A DNA stretch of 25,456 nt, taken from JAJRZX01 sp964472295 (GTDB taxonomy: Bacteria > Desulfobacterota > GWC2-55-46 > JADFVP01). Of this stretch, positions 14,531 through 22,938 are shown in pieces. Positions within the stretch are counted from its first letter, which is position 1. The number at the start of each line of letters is the position of its first letter. Both the position numbers and the translations under genes were made by a program. Below the pieces are notes generated by a model. That model had not been told where the DNA came from. It worked only from the letters and a program-made list of their open reading frames with translations, and ran no database searches. Location of the stretch: the NCBI GenBank assembly GCA_964472295.1, contig CAYYJQ010000028.1, positions 1-25,456 on the forward strand, read 5' to 3'.

Positions 14531-15859
14531 ATGAGATACCAGTATGAATCGCAACGTGTTGCATATCCATTTTTCATCGTTGCCATTATTCTATTTGGCC
14601 TCCAGATACTCTTCGGGCTGATTATAGGGGCCCAGTACATCTGGCCGAATTTTCTCTTTCCGGCCATACCCTTTAACATCGCGAGGATGATACACATCAA
14701 CCTCCTTGTGGTCTGGATCATAACGGGCTTCATGGGCTCTGCCTATTACCTCATACCAGAAGAGGTGCAGGGCGAGGTCTATAGCGTGAAACTCGCATAC
14801 CTGAACCTCATCCTCTTCGTCATAGGCGGTGTAACGGCTGTCGGGGGGTATCTCTTCCGCATCCACGACGGCAGGGAGTTCCTTGAACAGCCCTTCATGA
14901 TAAAGGTGGCCATCGTAATAGTGGCGCTTATCTTCCTCTTCAACATCATCATGACCATGATCAAGGGCAGGAGGAGGACAACCATATCCTGGGTATTCTT
15001 CGGGGGCTTTGTGGGCCTTGCCGTATTCTACCTCTTTGCCTTTTACAAGCCGGCAAACATGGTGGTGGACAAGTACTACTGGTGGTGGGTGGTCCACATG
15101 TGGGTTGAGGGTGTCTGGGAGCTCATAATGGCCGCGACCCTCTCTTTCCTCCTCATAAAACTCACGGGCATAGACCGTGAGGTGGCGGAAAAATGGCTCT
15201 ACCTAATAATAGGTCTTACATTCGTCACTGGCGTAATAGGCACGGGACACCACTACTACTGGATAGGCACGCCGCACTTCTGGCAGACCTGGGGCGCGTG
15301 GTTCTCGGCAAGTGAGATACTGCCCTTTGTGGCCATGGTGGCCTTCAGTTTCAAGATGGTGAGCAAGAGGACACGAAACCACCCCAATCGTGCGGCAGTG
15401 CTCTGGACAGGCGGAGCCGCCGTGGTCTCCCTTCTTGGCGCCGGAATCTGGGGCTTCATGCACACACTGCCGCAGGTAAACTACTACACGCATGGAACGC
15501 AGATGACGGCGAGCCATGGCCACCTTGCCTTCTTCGGGGCCTATGCGCTCATAAACCTTGCCATGATCTCCTATGCTGTGCCCAACCTCATGAACAAGAC
15601 CGAGAGCATAAGGAGCCAGAAGATAGAGATATTCGCCTTCTGGGCCATGGTGGTCTCCATGTTCAGCATTGCCCTCGTCCTTACCGGCGCAGGTATTGTT
15701 CAGGTTACCCTCCAGAGGGTCATGGGTATGTCCTATATGGAGACGCAGTCCCACATGTGGGTCTTTTATGCCATTAGGGAGGCCCTTGGTGTAACCTTTC
15801 TCTTAGGCCTTATCGCCTTTTACTACGACTTCTTTACAAAGGCGGGCAGGGTGAGGTAG
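14531..15859 (+). CDS. norB: Nitric oxide reductase catalytic subunit B
   Basis: 442 residues with about 12 transmembrane helices, the size of short cytochrome c-dependent NorB; the N-terminal quinol-oxidase-type extension of qNor is absent. Expected metal ligands are present: His55 and His331 for low-spin heme b, His329 for heme b3, and His189, His240, His241 and Glu193 for the non-heme FeB. Glu262 (SASEILPF) corresponds to the second conserved acidic residue near the active site. It reduces NO to N2O in the inner membrane with electrons from NorC. TAAGGAG precedes the ATG. Confidence 0.96.
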   Translation: MRYQYESQRVAYPFFIVAIILFGLQILFGLIIGAQYIWPNFLFPAIPFNIARMIHINLLVVWIITGFMGSAYYLIPEEVQGEVYSVKLAYLNLILFVIGGVTAVGGYLFRIHDGREFLEQPFMIKVAIVIVALIFLFNIIMTMIKGRRRTTISWVFFGGFVGLAVFYLFAFYKPANMVVDKYYWWWVVHMWVEGVWELIMAATLSFLLIKLTGIDREVAEKWLYLIIGLTFVTGVIGTGHHYYWIGTPHFWQTWGAWFSASEILPFVAMVAFSFKMVSKRTRNHPNRAAVLWTGGAAVVSLLGAGIWGFMHTLPQVNYYTHGTQMTASHGHLAFFGAYALINLAMISYAVPNLMNKTESIRSQKIEIFAFWAMVVSMFSIALVLTGAGIVQVTLQRVMGMSYMETQSHMWVFYAIREALGVTFLLGLIAFYYDFFTKAGRVR

Positions 15860-15867
15860 AGTATAGC

Positions 15868-16680
15868 ATGGGAATTTCAGTACACAGAAAAGAAGACCAG
15901 GGCAAGACCGCGCTCCCATATTACCTTGCCGTTGGAGATGAGGTGGAGGTCTTTACCGCGGCCTACAGTGCCAGGATGGCAGTCCTACTGAAGGGGCCCA
16001 CGGGCTGTGGAAAGACCCGCTTTGTCAGGCACATGGCGGCGCGCCTCGGCCTTGGCGTCCATACCGTGGCCTGCCACGACGACCTCTCGGCAAGCGATCT
16101 CCTTGGGAGATTCCTCATAAAGGGCTCTGATACGGAGTGGGTGGACGGCCCCCTTACAACATCTGTCAGAAAGGGAGGCATATGCTACCTCGATGAGGTA
16201 GTGGAGGCCAGAAAGGACACTACCGTCATCATACACCCCCTTACGGACGACCGCCGTATCCTCACCATCGATAAGACTGGCGAGGAACTCACAGCCCCCG
16301 AGGACTTCATGCTCGTTGTCTCCTACAACCCCGGGTATCAGCATATCCTCAAAGACCTGAAACCCAGCACGCGCCAGAGGTTCGTGGCACTGGAGTTTGA
16401 TTATCCTCCAGAGGACCTTGAGATTCAGATAGTAATGGCTGAGAGCGGCCTTGACGAAAAGGCCGCCTCGCCCATAGTCCGCGCCGGAAGGAAGATGCGC
16501 CTCCTTACAGAAGAAGGCCTTGATTCTCCGCCGTGCACAAGGCTTTTTGTGCACGCGGCACGCCTCGTCAAGAGCGGACTTGGACCGCAGGCGGCTGTAC
16601 TTACGGCCATAATTCGTCCCGTAACAGACGACCCTGATACCATTGCCGCCATGTCAGACATCGCCGTGTCCATGCTCTGA
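15868..16680 (+). CDS. norQ: NorQ, MoxR-type AAA+ ATPase for NO reductase activation
   Basis: 270 residues of the CbbQ/NirQ/NorQ subfamily. Walker A is GPTGCGKT at 43-50; Walker B ends in LDE at 108-110. The CbbQ/NorQ C-terminal domain follows. With NorD it forms a chaperone machine needed for insertion of the non-heme iron into NorB. It lies 8 nt after norB and 13 nt before norD; its Shine-Dalgarno is weak, so coupling to norB is likely. Confidence 0.94.
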   Translation: MGISVHRKEDQGKTALPYYLAVGDEVEVFTAAYSARMAVLLKGPTGCGKTRFVRHMAARLGLGVHTVACHDDLSASDLLGRFLIKGSDTEWVDGPLTTSVRKGGICYLDEVVEARKDTTVIIHPLTDDRRILTIDKTGEELTAPEDFMLVVSYNPGYQHILKDLKPSTRQRFVALEFDYPPEDLEIQIVMAESGLDEKAASPIVRAGRKMRLLTEEGLDSPPCTRLFVHAARLVKSGLGPQAAVLTAIIRPVTDDPDTIAAMSDIAVSML

Positions 16681-16693
16681 GGCGGTATATCTC

Positions 16694-18739
16694 ATGGAAT
16701 ACCTCATAGGAAAAGGCATAGACCGGGCCCTTCGGCTTTGCCATGGGAGAAAACTCAAGCGATGGAAGGCAGGACGAAGCCCTCTCCAGGTAAAGGACCT
16801 TGAGAGGAGGTTCAGCCTCCTTGCCTCTCTCGTAACGTGCAGAAGCACCTCTGTCATCTCCCTTCACGGCGACCCGCCGCCACGGCCATACGCGCAGATA
16901 CTCTACAAGAGCGGCCACCCCGCGCAACTCGGCGAGCACGCCTTTTCATGGACTGACGGCGAGTCCATATTCCTTCCCATGTCCTCCCTGCACATGAAGG
17001 ATCCTGCCCTTGAGATTCAACTGCTTAAAACAAGCATTTTCTTCCTCTCCTTCCAGATGATAGAGGGCTCCCTTGAGACTGCCTTTAAGAACAGGCAGAC
17101 CCTCGAGAACGATCAGGAACTATCGGATATTTTCTGGATTATCGAGAACAGGCGCATTAAAGGCCTCATAGGGAAGGAATACCCCGGGGCCCTTGCGTCT
17201 TTCAAGGAAATCGTTGCTTCGCTCATCGAGGATAGGCCGGGCATGGGTCTACTGCGTCCCTCTGAGTCCCGGGTAGAGGAGTTTCTCCGCGCCTCGCTCC
17301 TCGATGACGCGCCCCTTCTCGCGGTGCGTTCCGCCGAAGAGAGCCTCAGGATGGCAAGGGCTGTTCTTGAACAGTGGCATGGGACAGAAGGGCGAAGGAG
17401 GGGCCTTGGGGCAGGGTACAGGGCCATCATGCCCTTTATCCTCTATGGAAGGCTTCTGCCGGCGAGACTCAAGGCAGGGGCTGTCTTCAAGAGGCCCTTC
17501 CCTGCTGACAACGACAGGCCCCCCGCAGGCGAGGCCCATGACAAAGGCTCTGAAGAGGGCGAAAAAAAACGCTACGTCCAGAAAAAAGAAGACGTTGACG
17601 AGGAGGCCAATGAACAGGGCCTTGCCCTGAACATATACGATAAATTCATAACTTGGGCCGAGTTCGTGAACGTGCCCCGGCCCTTTGACGACGACCCCGA
17701 AGACGGACTTAATAAAAAGGCCGATGAAATGGACGAGATCTCAACGGCCAATATAGAGCGTTCTACAAACGCCTTCTTTAACGCTGAACTCGAAAAGGCC
17801 CAGTTTCTTGATAATGAGCCTCATGGCTCCTGTTCCGCCAATGACAGGGTCTTCACCTACCCGGAGTGGGACTACAGGAAAAAGTCTTTTACAGAAGACT
17901 ACGCAACGCTCCGTGAAGACGAGGCCGGGGAGACTGATCAGGACTTTGCCCTTGGAGTGCTAAGGGAGAGGCATGGGCTGATAGAAAAACTCCGCCGCGA
18001 GTTCGAGATACTCAACCCCGAGCTCCGCCCCCTTAAAAGGCAGATAGACGGAAGCGAGATAGACATAGACGCCGTGGTGCAGGCCGCGGGAGACCGCCTT
18101 GCCGGAAGGGCCTTTGACGAGAGGCTCTACATAAGAGAGGCCCGCTCTGCCCGTGATATGTCGGCCCTCTTTCTTGTGGACCAGAGCATGTCCACAGAGA
18201 CCTGGGTTGGCGATAAGCGCGTCATAGACCATGAAAAAGAGGCCCTTCTTCTCCTCTGCGAGTCAATGAAGGAACTTCGCGACAGGTACGCTGTCCATGG
18301 TTTCTCGGGCCGCAACAGGACCGGTTGTCGTTACTGGCGCGTAAAGACCTTTGACGAACCCTACACCCCCGAGGTGCGCGACAGAATAGGCGCCCTCGTG
18401 CCTATTGGATATACCCGCATGGGGCCGGCCATACGGCATTCTGTAAAACTCCTTGAAAAAGAATCGGCCCGTGTCCGTATCCTCTTCCTCATCTCTGACG
18501 GCAAGCCCAATGACATGGACATATACGAGGGTAGATACGGTCTTGAGGATACCGCCATGGCAATAAGAGAGGCAAAGACGGCGGGAATCACGCCCTTCTG
18601 CCTTACTGTTGATAACTCCGCCGGAGAGTACCTGCCGCGCCTCTTCGGAAAGGGGCACTACGTTGTGCTCCAGGACGCCGCCAAACTCGCCGCCAGCCTT
18701 CCCGTGCTCTTTGCACGTGTGGTGAACGGCCTATACTGA
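16694..18739 (+). CDS. norD: NorD, von Willebrand factor A domain protein for NO reductase activation
   Basis: 681 residues from ATG 16694. I prefer this to the in-frame ATG at 16643, which would overlap norQ, because GAGGCGG lies just upstream and the Cys/Pro-rich extra N-terminus looks non-coding. Residues 1-480 are the NorD helical region, with a highly charged, probably disordered stretch at about 275-315. The VWA domain at about 485-680 has the metal site DQSMS (Asp496) and the strand LFLISDGKPND. NorD is the partner of the NorQ ATPase. No signal peptide or membrane segment is visible, so it is cytoplasmic. Last gene of the nor operon. Confidence 0.93.
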   Translation: MEYLIGKGIDRALRLCHGRKLKRWKAGRSPLQVKDLERRFSLLASLVTCRSTSVISLHGDPPPRPYAQILYKSGHPAQLGEHAFSWTDGESIFLPMSSLHMKDPALEIQLLKTSIFFLSFQMIEGSLETAFKNRQTLENDQELSDIFWIIENRRIKGLIGKEYPGALASFKEIVASLIEDRPGMGLLRPSESRVEEFLRASLLDDAPLLAVRSAEESLRMARAVLEQWHGTEGRRRGLGAGYRAIMPFILYGRLLPARLKAGAVFKRPFPADNDRPPAGEAHDKGSEEGEKKRYVQKKEDVDEEANEQGLALNIYDKFITWAEFVNVPRPFDDDPEDGLNKKADEMDEISTANIERSTNAFFNAELEKAQFLDNEPHGSCSANDRVFTYPEWDYRKKSFTEDYATLREDEAGETDQDFALGVLRERHGLIEKLRREFEILNPELRPLKRQIDGSEIDIDAVVQAAGDRLAGRAFDERLYIREARSARDMSALFLVDQSMSTETWVGDKRVIDHEKEALLLLCESMKELRDRYAVHGFSGRNRTGCRYWRVKTFDEPYTPEVRDRIGALVPIGYTRMGPAIRHSVKLLEKESARVRILFLISDGKPNDMDIYEGRYGLEDTAMAIREAKTAGITPFCLTVDNSAGEYLPRLFGKGHYVVLQDAAKLAASLPVLFARVVNGLY

Positions 18740-18809
18740 GCCGCTTCGCCCTGCCACACCTTCAGATACCTTCCCCCTTCAATACGCCAAAAAGCATGAT
18801 ATAATGGAT

Positions 18810-18838
18810 TTGACTTTCACCGCGCCTTGAAAGATAAT
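18810..18838 (+). promoter_or_regulatory. Sigma-70-type promoter of the adenosine-specific kinase gene
   Basis: TTGACT (18810-18815), a 17-nt spacer and GATAAT (18833-18838) lie 42 nt before the GTG start. A further TATAAT at 18800-18805 has no good -35 box. The promoter indicates that this gene is not merely the tail of the nor operon. Confidence 0.65.
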
Positions 18839-18879
18839 CAGCGCTGTACGCATAATTTTTTTTTAAGGAGGGTAAAGCC

Positions 18880-19374
18880 GTGGCAGATGGCCTCAAGATA
18901 AAGGGCGTAACCATAGAAAACCCCAATGGCCTTAATCTCATACTGGGGCAGACTCACTTTATAAAAACCGTTGAAGACCTCCACGAGGCCCTTGTCGGGG
19001 CTGTACCGGGCGTGAAGTTCGGCCTTGCCTTTAACGAGGCCTCGGGGCCCTGCCTCGTTCGCTCCTCGGGAACGGACCATAACCTCAAGGCCCTTGCCGA
19101 AAAAAACGCCCTCTCCATCGGCGCTGGACACGCATTCATAATATTTATTGATAACGCCTTTCCCGTAAATATCCTTAACGCCATAAAGGCCGTCCCAGAG
19201 GTCTGTAATATCTACTGCGCAACTGCCAACCCCGTGGAGGTCGCAGTGGCCGAGTCCCAACAAGGACGCGCCATACTCGGAGTCATAGACGGAGAGGGAC
19301 CAAAGGGCATCGAGACTGAAGACGACGTGAAAGACAGGAAAGAACTCCTCAGAAAGTTCGGCTATAAACTGTAG
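18880..19374 (+). CDS. Adenosine-specific kinase family protein (DUF355)
   Basis: 164 residues, the full length of this one-domain family, known mainly from archaea and some bacteria. Typical stretches are NPNGLNLILGQTHFIKTVEDLHEAL, FGLAFNEASGPCLVRSSGTD and VCNIYCATANPVEVAVAESQQGRAILGVIDG. The family name comes from structural work showing adenosine nucleotide binding; its physiological substrate is uncertain. It is cytoplasmic. The GTG start follows a strong AAGGAGGG at 18865-18872. It has its own promoter and is followed by hairpins, so it is probably monocistronic. Confidence 0.87.
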   Translation: MADGLKIKGVTIENPNGLNLILGQTHFIKTVEDLHEALVGAVPGVKFGLAFNEASGPCLVRSSGTDHNLKALAEKNALSIGAGHAFIIFIDNAFPVNILNAIKAVPEVCNIYCATANPVEVAVAESQQGRAILGVIDGEGPKGIETEDDVKDRKELLRKFGYKL

Positions 19375-19697
19375 GATAAAAGAAGAGGTATGGCGGCGGG
19401 CTTCGTCCGACTGAAGAAGAAAGAAGAAAAAAAGGGGGATGTGGCCGGGCTTCGCCCGCCAAAAGAAAAAAAACTTCCTTACTTTTTTTTGAAAAAGAAA
19501 GTTTTTTGATTGGGCGGCAATGTCCATCTGGATTTCTTGGAACTGGTACATATTAGTCGCCTTTGGCCACGAATAAACTACGGCAAAGAAAACCAATTCC
19601 AACGGCCTTCAGGCCGTTGGAAAGAACTTGTAGGATGGGTGGAGCGAAACGAAACCCATCAAATAGGGTGTAGGGTGGGCTCTGCCCACCAAAAGAG
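19375..19697. repeat. Repeat-rich spacer with five palindromic modules
   Basis: No gene is seen. Palindromic modules: a CGGGCTTCGTCCG unit near 19397; CGGGC-TTC-GCCCG at 19446-19458; CCAACGGCC-TTCA-GGCCGTTGG at 19599-19620; GATGGGT ... ACCCATC at 19634-19660; and GGTGGGC-TCT-GCCCACC at 19674-19690. The last two lie within a sequence that resembles a dispersed intergenic repeat known from many bacterial genomes and often mis-translated as 'VGWVERNETH'-like peptides. These are likely small repeat elements inserted between two genes. Confidence 0.65.
19468..19507 (+). terminator. AT-rich hairpin after the adenosine-specific kinase gene
   Basis: AAAAAACTT (19468-19476) pairs with AAGTTTTTT (19499-19507), with an inner CTTTTT/AAAAAG pairing. 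The 3' arm itself supplies the T-run. It could end transcripts from the kinase gene. Confidence 0.5.
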
Positions 19698-21800
19698 ATG
19701 AACAAAAGAGAAGTTATGAGAGTAAAGATTAACCCTTTGAGGGAAAACTCCATACTCAAGGCCTTTGCCGCGGCCCTTGTCCTCGTCATTACCGGTTGCT
19801 CGGGGTTCGGGGACAGCGGCTCTGGACGCGACCTCGATGATATTGAGTCATCAGGAGTCTTGAGGGTTATTGTCCGGCCAAAGGCTATATCCTTCTCATC
19901 TCCTGGCATTACGCAGGTGCTCATAGACAGAAAACTCGCCAATGCCCTTGCGGATGAACTCGGCCTTAAACTCAAACTTGTGGTCATGGACGACAACAAG
20001 GCCATGGTTGATAAACTCCGCTCCGGGAAAGCCGATATTATAGCTGCTGGTCTCAGGGGAGAACTCAGCAGCGGTCTTGTCCGCTCTGTTGCCTACAGGT
20101 ACACCGATGAAATCCTCGTCGTTAAAAAGACCCTCGCAAAAGGCCTGGATTCACCTGGTCCGCGGCCCTCGCTCAAGGGACATGTTATCTGCCTTTCTCC
20201 CGGAAGCATTGGAACAGGGGCCGTAAAGTATCTAAAGGGACTCGGTGTAAGGAAGTTTATCGATTCCGCGCCCGGCGCCGGCCCTGAAGAGGCCCTTGAA
20301 AAGGTGCGCGGCGCCGAGTGCCTCGGCGCTGTTATTGACTCTGTATCATGGGACGAGGTCTCCGATGATTACGCCTCCCTTGTCATTGACAGGGTCCTTG
20401 AAAAATCCCTGCCCGTGGCCCTTGTCATGAGGGCTGGGGCAGTTCAGCTCCGCAGGCGCGTAAACGAGTTCCTCATATCAAAATCCCTCTCCACTGGAAC
20501 CGACCAGAAGTACGCCCTGGACTTCGACGGCATAAAAAATAAAAAGGTCCTCAGGATGCTTACGCGCAATAACTCCCTTACATACTACATCTACAGGGGA
20601 ACGCCCGTGGGTTTTGAGTATGAGATGATGAAGAAGTTCGCCGATTCCAGGGGCCTTCGCCTTGAGGTAATCCTTCCGCCAAATCATAGCGAACTCATTC
20701 CATGGCTAAAAGATGGAAGGGCTGATGTAGTGGCCGCGGCCATGACTATGACTGATGCGCGGAAAAAGCAGTGCGCCTTTACCAGGCCCTATAACTATAT
20801 TGACGAACTTGTTGTGGTGCGGGGTAGCGACAGGTCGATAAAGTCGCCAAAAGACCTCAGGGGAAAGACCGTACATATAAGGAAGAGCAGCGCCTTTTAC
20901 GAGAGCCTCATGAAACTCAGAAAAAAGGGGATTGACTTTGAGATAGTCCTTCTGCCAGAAGACATGGAGACAGAGGACATCCTTGAGGGCGTTGCCGAGA
21001 AGAGGTGGGATATTACTGTCGCTGACTCCAACCTTCTTCGCATGGAACGCGAGAACGGAAAGGACCTGAAGGCCGCCTTTACCCTTGGTAAACGAGGCCT
21101 TGGCTGGGCAGTGAGAAAGGATGACACAAAACTCCTCAAGGAACTCAACGCCTTTATCAAGAAGGAATACAAGGGATTCTTCTATAACATGCTCAAGGAA
21201 AAGTACTTCAAAAACCCCATGGCCTCTGAGACCGACAGAGACGGTTTCCGTTATTATAAGAGTGGGCGCATCTCTCCTTACGATGACCTTGCGAAGAAGT
21301 ACGCAGGCATATACGGCCTCGACTGGCGTCTCATAGTGGCCCAGATGTTCCAGGAATCAGGCTTCAATCCCAGGAAAAGGAGCTGGGCAGGGGCAAGGGG
21401 CCTCATGCAGGTAATGCCGAGGACCGCACGCGAGTTAGGTCTAAAAGACCTCTATGACCCAGAGTCTTCCATAAAGGCGGGCGCCTATTACATGAAGAAA
21501 CTCCTCGCCAGGTTCAGCCCGTCAATATCCCTTAACGACCGCATAAGCCTCACCCTTGCCGCCTACCATGTTGGCTACAACCATGTGGCCGACGCCAGAA
21601 CCCTTGCCAGAAAACTTGGACTTAATCCTGACATCTGGTTTAATAATGTAGAGAAGGCCATGTTGCTTCTTCAAAAACGTCACTACTACCGGAAGACGCG
21701 TTACGGGTACTGTAATGGGCGGAGGACCGTGAACTACGTGCGTGCCATACTCGATAGATACAACGCCTACCTCAGGCCCGAGGTGCCCGAGGCGGCCTGA
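19698..21800 (+). CDS. MltF-like lipoprotein: two SBP_bac_3 domains plus lytic transglycosylase
   Basis: 700 residues. A signal peptide ends in the lipobox ITGC with Cys34, predicting an outer-membrane lipoprotein. Residues about 47-267 form one substrate-binding (SBP_bac_3) domain and about 272-505 a second (NNSLTYYIYRGTPVGFEYEMMKKF ... DVVAAAMTMTDARKKQCAFTRPYNY). Residues about 535-690 form an SLT lysozyme-like domain with catalytic Glu553 in QESGFNP, then GLMQVMP and AAYHVGYNHV. E. coli MltF (about 518 residues) has one SBP domain; the second copy explains the extra length. It is likely to cleave peptidoglycan, with the SBP domains sensing muropeptides or amino acids. The start may be ATG 19698 or ATG 19716; neither has a strong Shine-Dalgarno. 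Confidence 0.92.
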   Translation: MNKREVMRVKINPLRENSILKAFAAALVLVITGCSGFGDSGSGRDLDDIESSGVLRVIVRPKAISFSSPGITQVLIDRKLANALADELGLKLKLVVMDDNKAMVDKLRSGKADIIAAGLRGELSSGLVRSVAYRYTDEILVVKKTLAKGLDSPGPRPSLKGHVICLSPGSIGTGAVKYLKGLGVRKFIDSAPGAGPEEALEKVRGAECLGAVIDSVSWDEVSDDYASLVIDRVLEKSLPVALVMRAGAVQLRRRVNEFLISKSLSTGTDQKYALDFDGIKNKKVLRMLTRNNSLTYYIYRGTPVGFEYEMMKKFADSRGLRLEVILPPNHSELIPWLKDGRADVVAAAMTMTDARKKQCAFTRPYNYIDELVVVRGSDRSIKSPKDLRGKTVHIRKSSAFYESLMKLRKKGIDFEIVLLPEDMETEDILEGVAEKRWDITVADSNLLRMERENGKDLKAAFTLGKRGLGWAVRKDDTKLLKELNAFIKKEYKGFFYNMLKEKYFKNPMASETDRDGFRYYKSGRISPYDDLAKKYAGIYGLDWRLIVAQMFQESGFNPRKRSWAGARGLMQVMPRTARELGLKDLYDPESSIKAGAYYMKKLLARFSPSISLNDRISLTLAAYHVGYNHVADARTLARKLGLNPDIWFNNVEKAMLLLQKRHYYRKTRYGYCNGRRTVNYVRAILDRYNAYLRPEVPEAA

Positions 21801-21867
21801 GAGTTTAATGGAAAGTGTGCGCGAGTTTTGGCGCTTCGCTCAAGAGTCAATCTTGAAGCAGGCCTGC

Positions 21868-21873
21868 TATAGA
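21868..21873 (+). promoter_or_regulatory. Possible extended -10 promoter before the triheme cytochrome
   Basis: TGC-TATAGA (TG at 21865-21866, TATAGA at 21868-21873) fits an extended -10 box 30 nt before the gene start. The -35 region is poor (AGTCAA near 21845). A weak call. Confidence 0.35.
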
Positions 21874-21902
21874 CACACCCATATCATCATGAGAGGTCTA
21901 CC

Positions 21903-22358
21903 ATGAAACTGTCGCTACGCCGTTCATTAATAACCGGTCTTCTCTTGCCGGCCCTTGCCTGTCTCATCTTGGCGGCCCCGGCCTTCGCAGGGCCTGGGAG
22001 CGAGGGCCACGGAGGAGCCCACCTCGGGCCCGCGTCAACTAAGTGCGTAGGTTGCCACGAGGGCGTTCTCAGCGGAGGAGTCGTTTCCCACAGGGGGGGG
22101 ACCACACACCCCGTAGGCGTCGACTATCTGGAACTCTCAAGACGCAACCCTTCGCTCGTCCCTCCAGAAAAGCTCAACAAGGCAATGCCACTTGAAGACG
22201 GCAGGATAGGGTGCCTTACCTGCCACGTGCCTTATGATAGTAAGAACCACTCCGAACTTGCCAGAAAAAGGGCGGGCATGGGATTTGACGAACCTGACCC
22301 AATGCTGTCCGTAGACAACAGGGGCAGTGCCCTATGCATGGGGTGCCACCGCAAGTGA
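21903..22358 (+). CDS. Periplasmic triheme cytochrome c
   Basis: 151 residues. A signal peptide (MKLSLRRSLI, hydrophobic core, APAFA) ends near residue 29. Three CXXCH heme sites are present: Cys48-His52 (CVGCH), Cys104-His108 (CLTCH) and Cys145-His149 (CMGCH), the last two residues from the C-terminus. Additional histidines (His63, His69 in THPVGVDY, His116) could be distal ligands. The HPVGVDY stretch is typical of doubled-CXXCH and cytochrome c3-like proteins. It is likely a low-potential periplasmic electron carrier or a subunit of a larger complex; its partner is not identifiable here. The Shine-Dalgarno is GAGAGG. Confidence 0.88.
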   Translation: MKLSLRRSLITGLLLPALACLILAAPAFAGPGSEGHGGAHLGPASTKCVGCHEGVLSGGVVSHRGGTTHPVGVDYLELSRRNPSLVPPEKLNKAMPLEDGRIGCLTCHVPYDSKNHSELARKRAGMGFDEPDPMLSVDNRGSALCMGCHRK

Positions 22359-22440
22359 GCGTTCCTTTTTTTCCCTGCTGAGGTCTCCTGGCTGAAGAGG
22401 ACAAAAGATAATGAATACTTGAAGGGGGAATTCCAGACCA

Positions 22441-22860
22441 ATGAAGAGTTTTAGAAAAGTACTTCTTTTTAATCATCCCAGACGCTTCGGCTTCGTGAAC
22501 ATAACGGATGATGTTCAGGAGGCCCTCTCTGAGAGCGGCGTCACAGAGGGGCTTGTGCTCGTGAACTCCATGCACATTACGTCCTCTGTCTTCATAAACG
22601 ACGATGAGCCCGGCCTTCATGGAGACCTCCTTCGATGGCTCGATGGGCTTGCCCCTCATGAGCCCATATCGCGCTACCGTCATAACGACACGGGGGAGGA
22701 CAACGGCGACGCACACCTGAAGCGCGAGATAATGGGCCGGGGCGTAGTCGTGGCCGTCACAAAAGGCAGGCTTGACCTTGGGACATGGGAGAGGATATTC
22801 TACGGTGAGTTCGACGGCAGAAGAAGAAAGAGGGTCCTGGTAAAGATAATAGGAGAGTAG
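22441..22860 (+). CDS. yjbQ: YjbQ family protein (UPF0047)
   Basis: 139 residues, the full length of this one-domain family. Recognisable stretches are GFVNITDDVQEALSESGVTEGLVLVNSMHITSSVFIND, a DAHLKREIMG core, and a C-terminal GTWERIFYGEFDGRRRKRVLVKIIG. The conserved His-containing motifs (MHIT, RYRHND, DAHLK) are typical of its active-site cleft. E. coli YjbQ has thiamine-phosphate synthase side activity; the real function of the family is not established. It is cytoplasmic. The Shine-Dalgarno is distant (AAGGGGG 13 nt upstream), so the start codon is somewhat uncertain. Confidence 0.88.
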   Translation: MKSFRKVLLFNHPRRFGFVNITDDVQEALSESGVTEGLVLVNSMHITSSVFINDDEPGLHGDLLRWLDGLAPHEPISRYRHNDTGEDNGDAHLKREIMGRGVVVAVTKGRLDLGTWERIFYGEFDGRRRKRVLVKIIGE

Positions 22861-22938
22861 GGGAGAGGGCCATTTGCCCAAAACCCTGTATCTGTCAGCG
22901 CTTCTCAAAAAAATCCCACATTAAGAAAGATATTACCC

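Noticed and set aside
14591..15754. Minus-strand open frames opposite norB (168 and 183 codons)
   Set aside because: norB is unambiguous on the plus strand with all metal ligands; the antisense frames have no recognisable motif.
16643..16693. Upstream start for norD overlapping norQ
   Set aside because: The extra Cys/Pro-rich residues are unlike NorD, and the ATG at 16694 has a Shine-Dalgarno.
18838..19602. 254-codon minus-strand frame over the adenosine-specific kinase gene
   Set aside because: The plus-strand gene has a promoter, a strong Shine-Dalgarno and family motifs; the antisense frame runs into low-complexity sequence.
19510..19701. Small frame encoding a 'VGWVERNETHQIG' peptide
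   Set aside because: This peptide is the well-known spurious translation of a dispersed intergenic repeat, not a protein.
22216..22908. 230-codon minus-strand frame over the cytochrome end and yjbQ
   Set aside because: It overlaps two recognisable plus-strand genes and has no family match.
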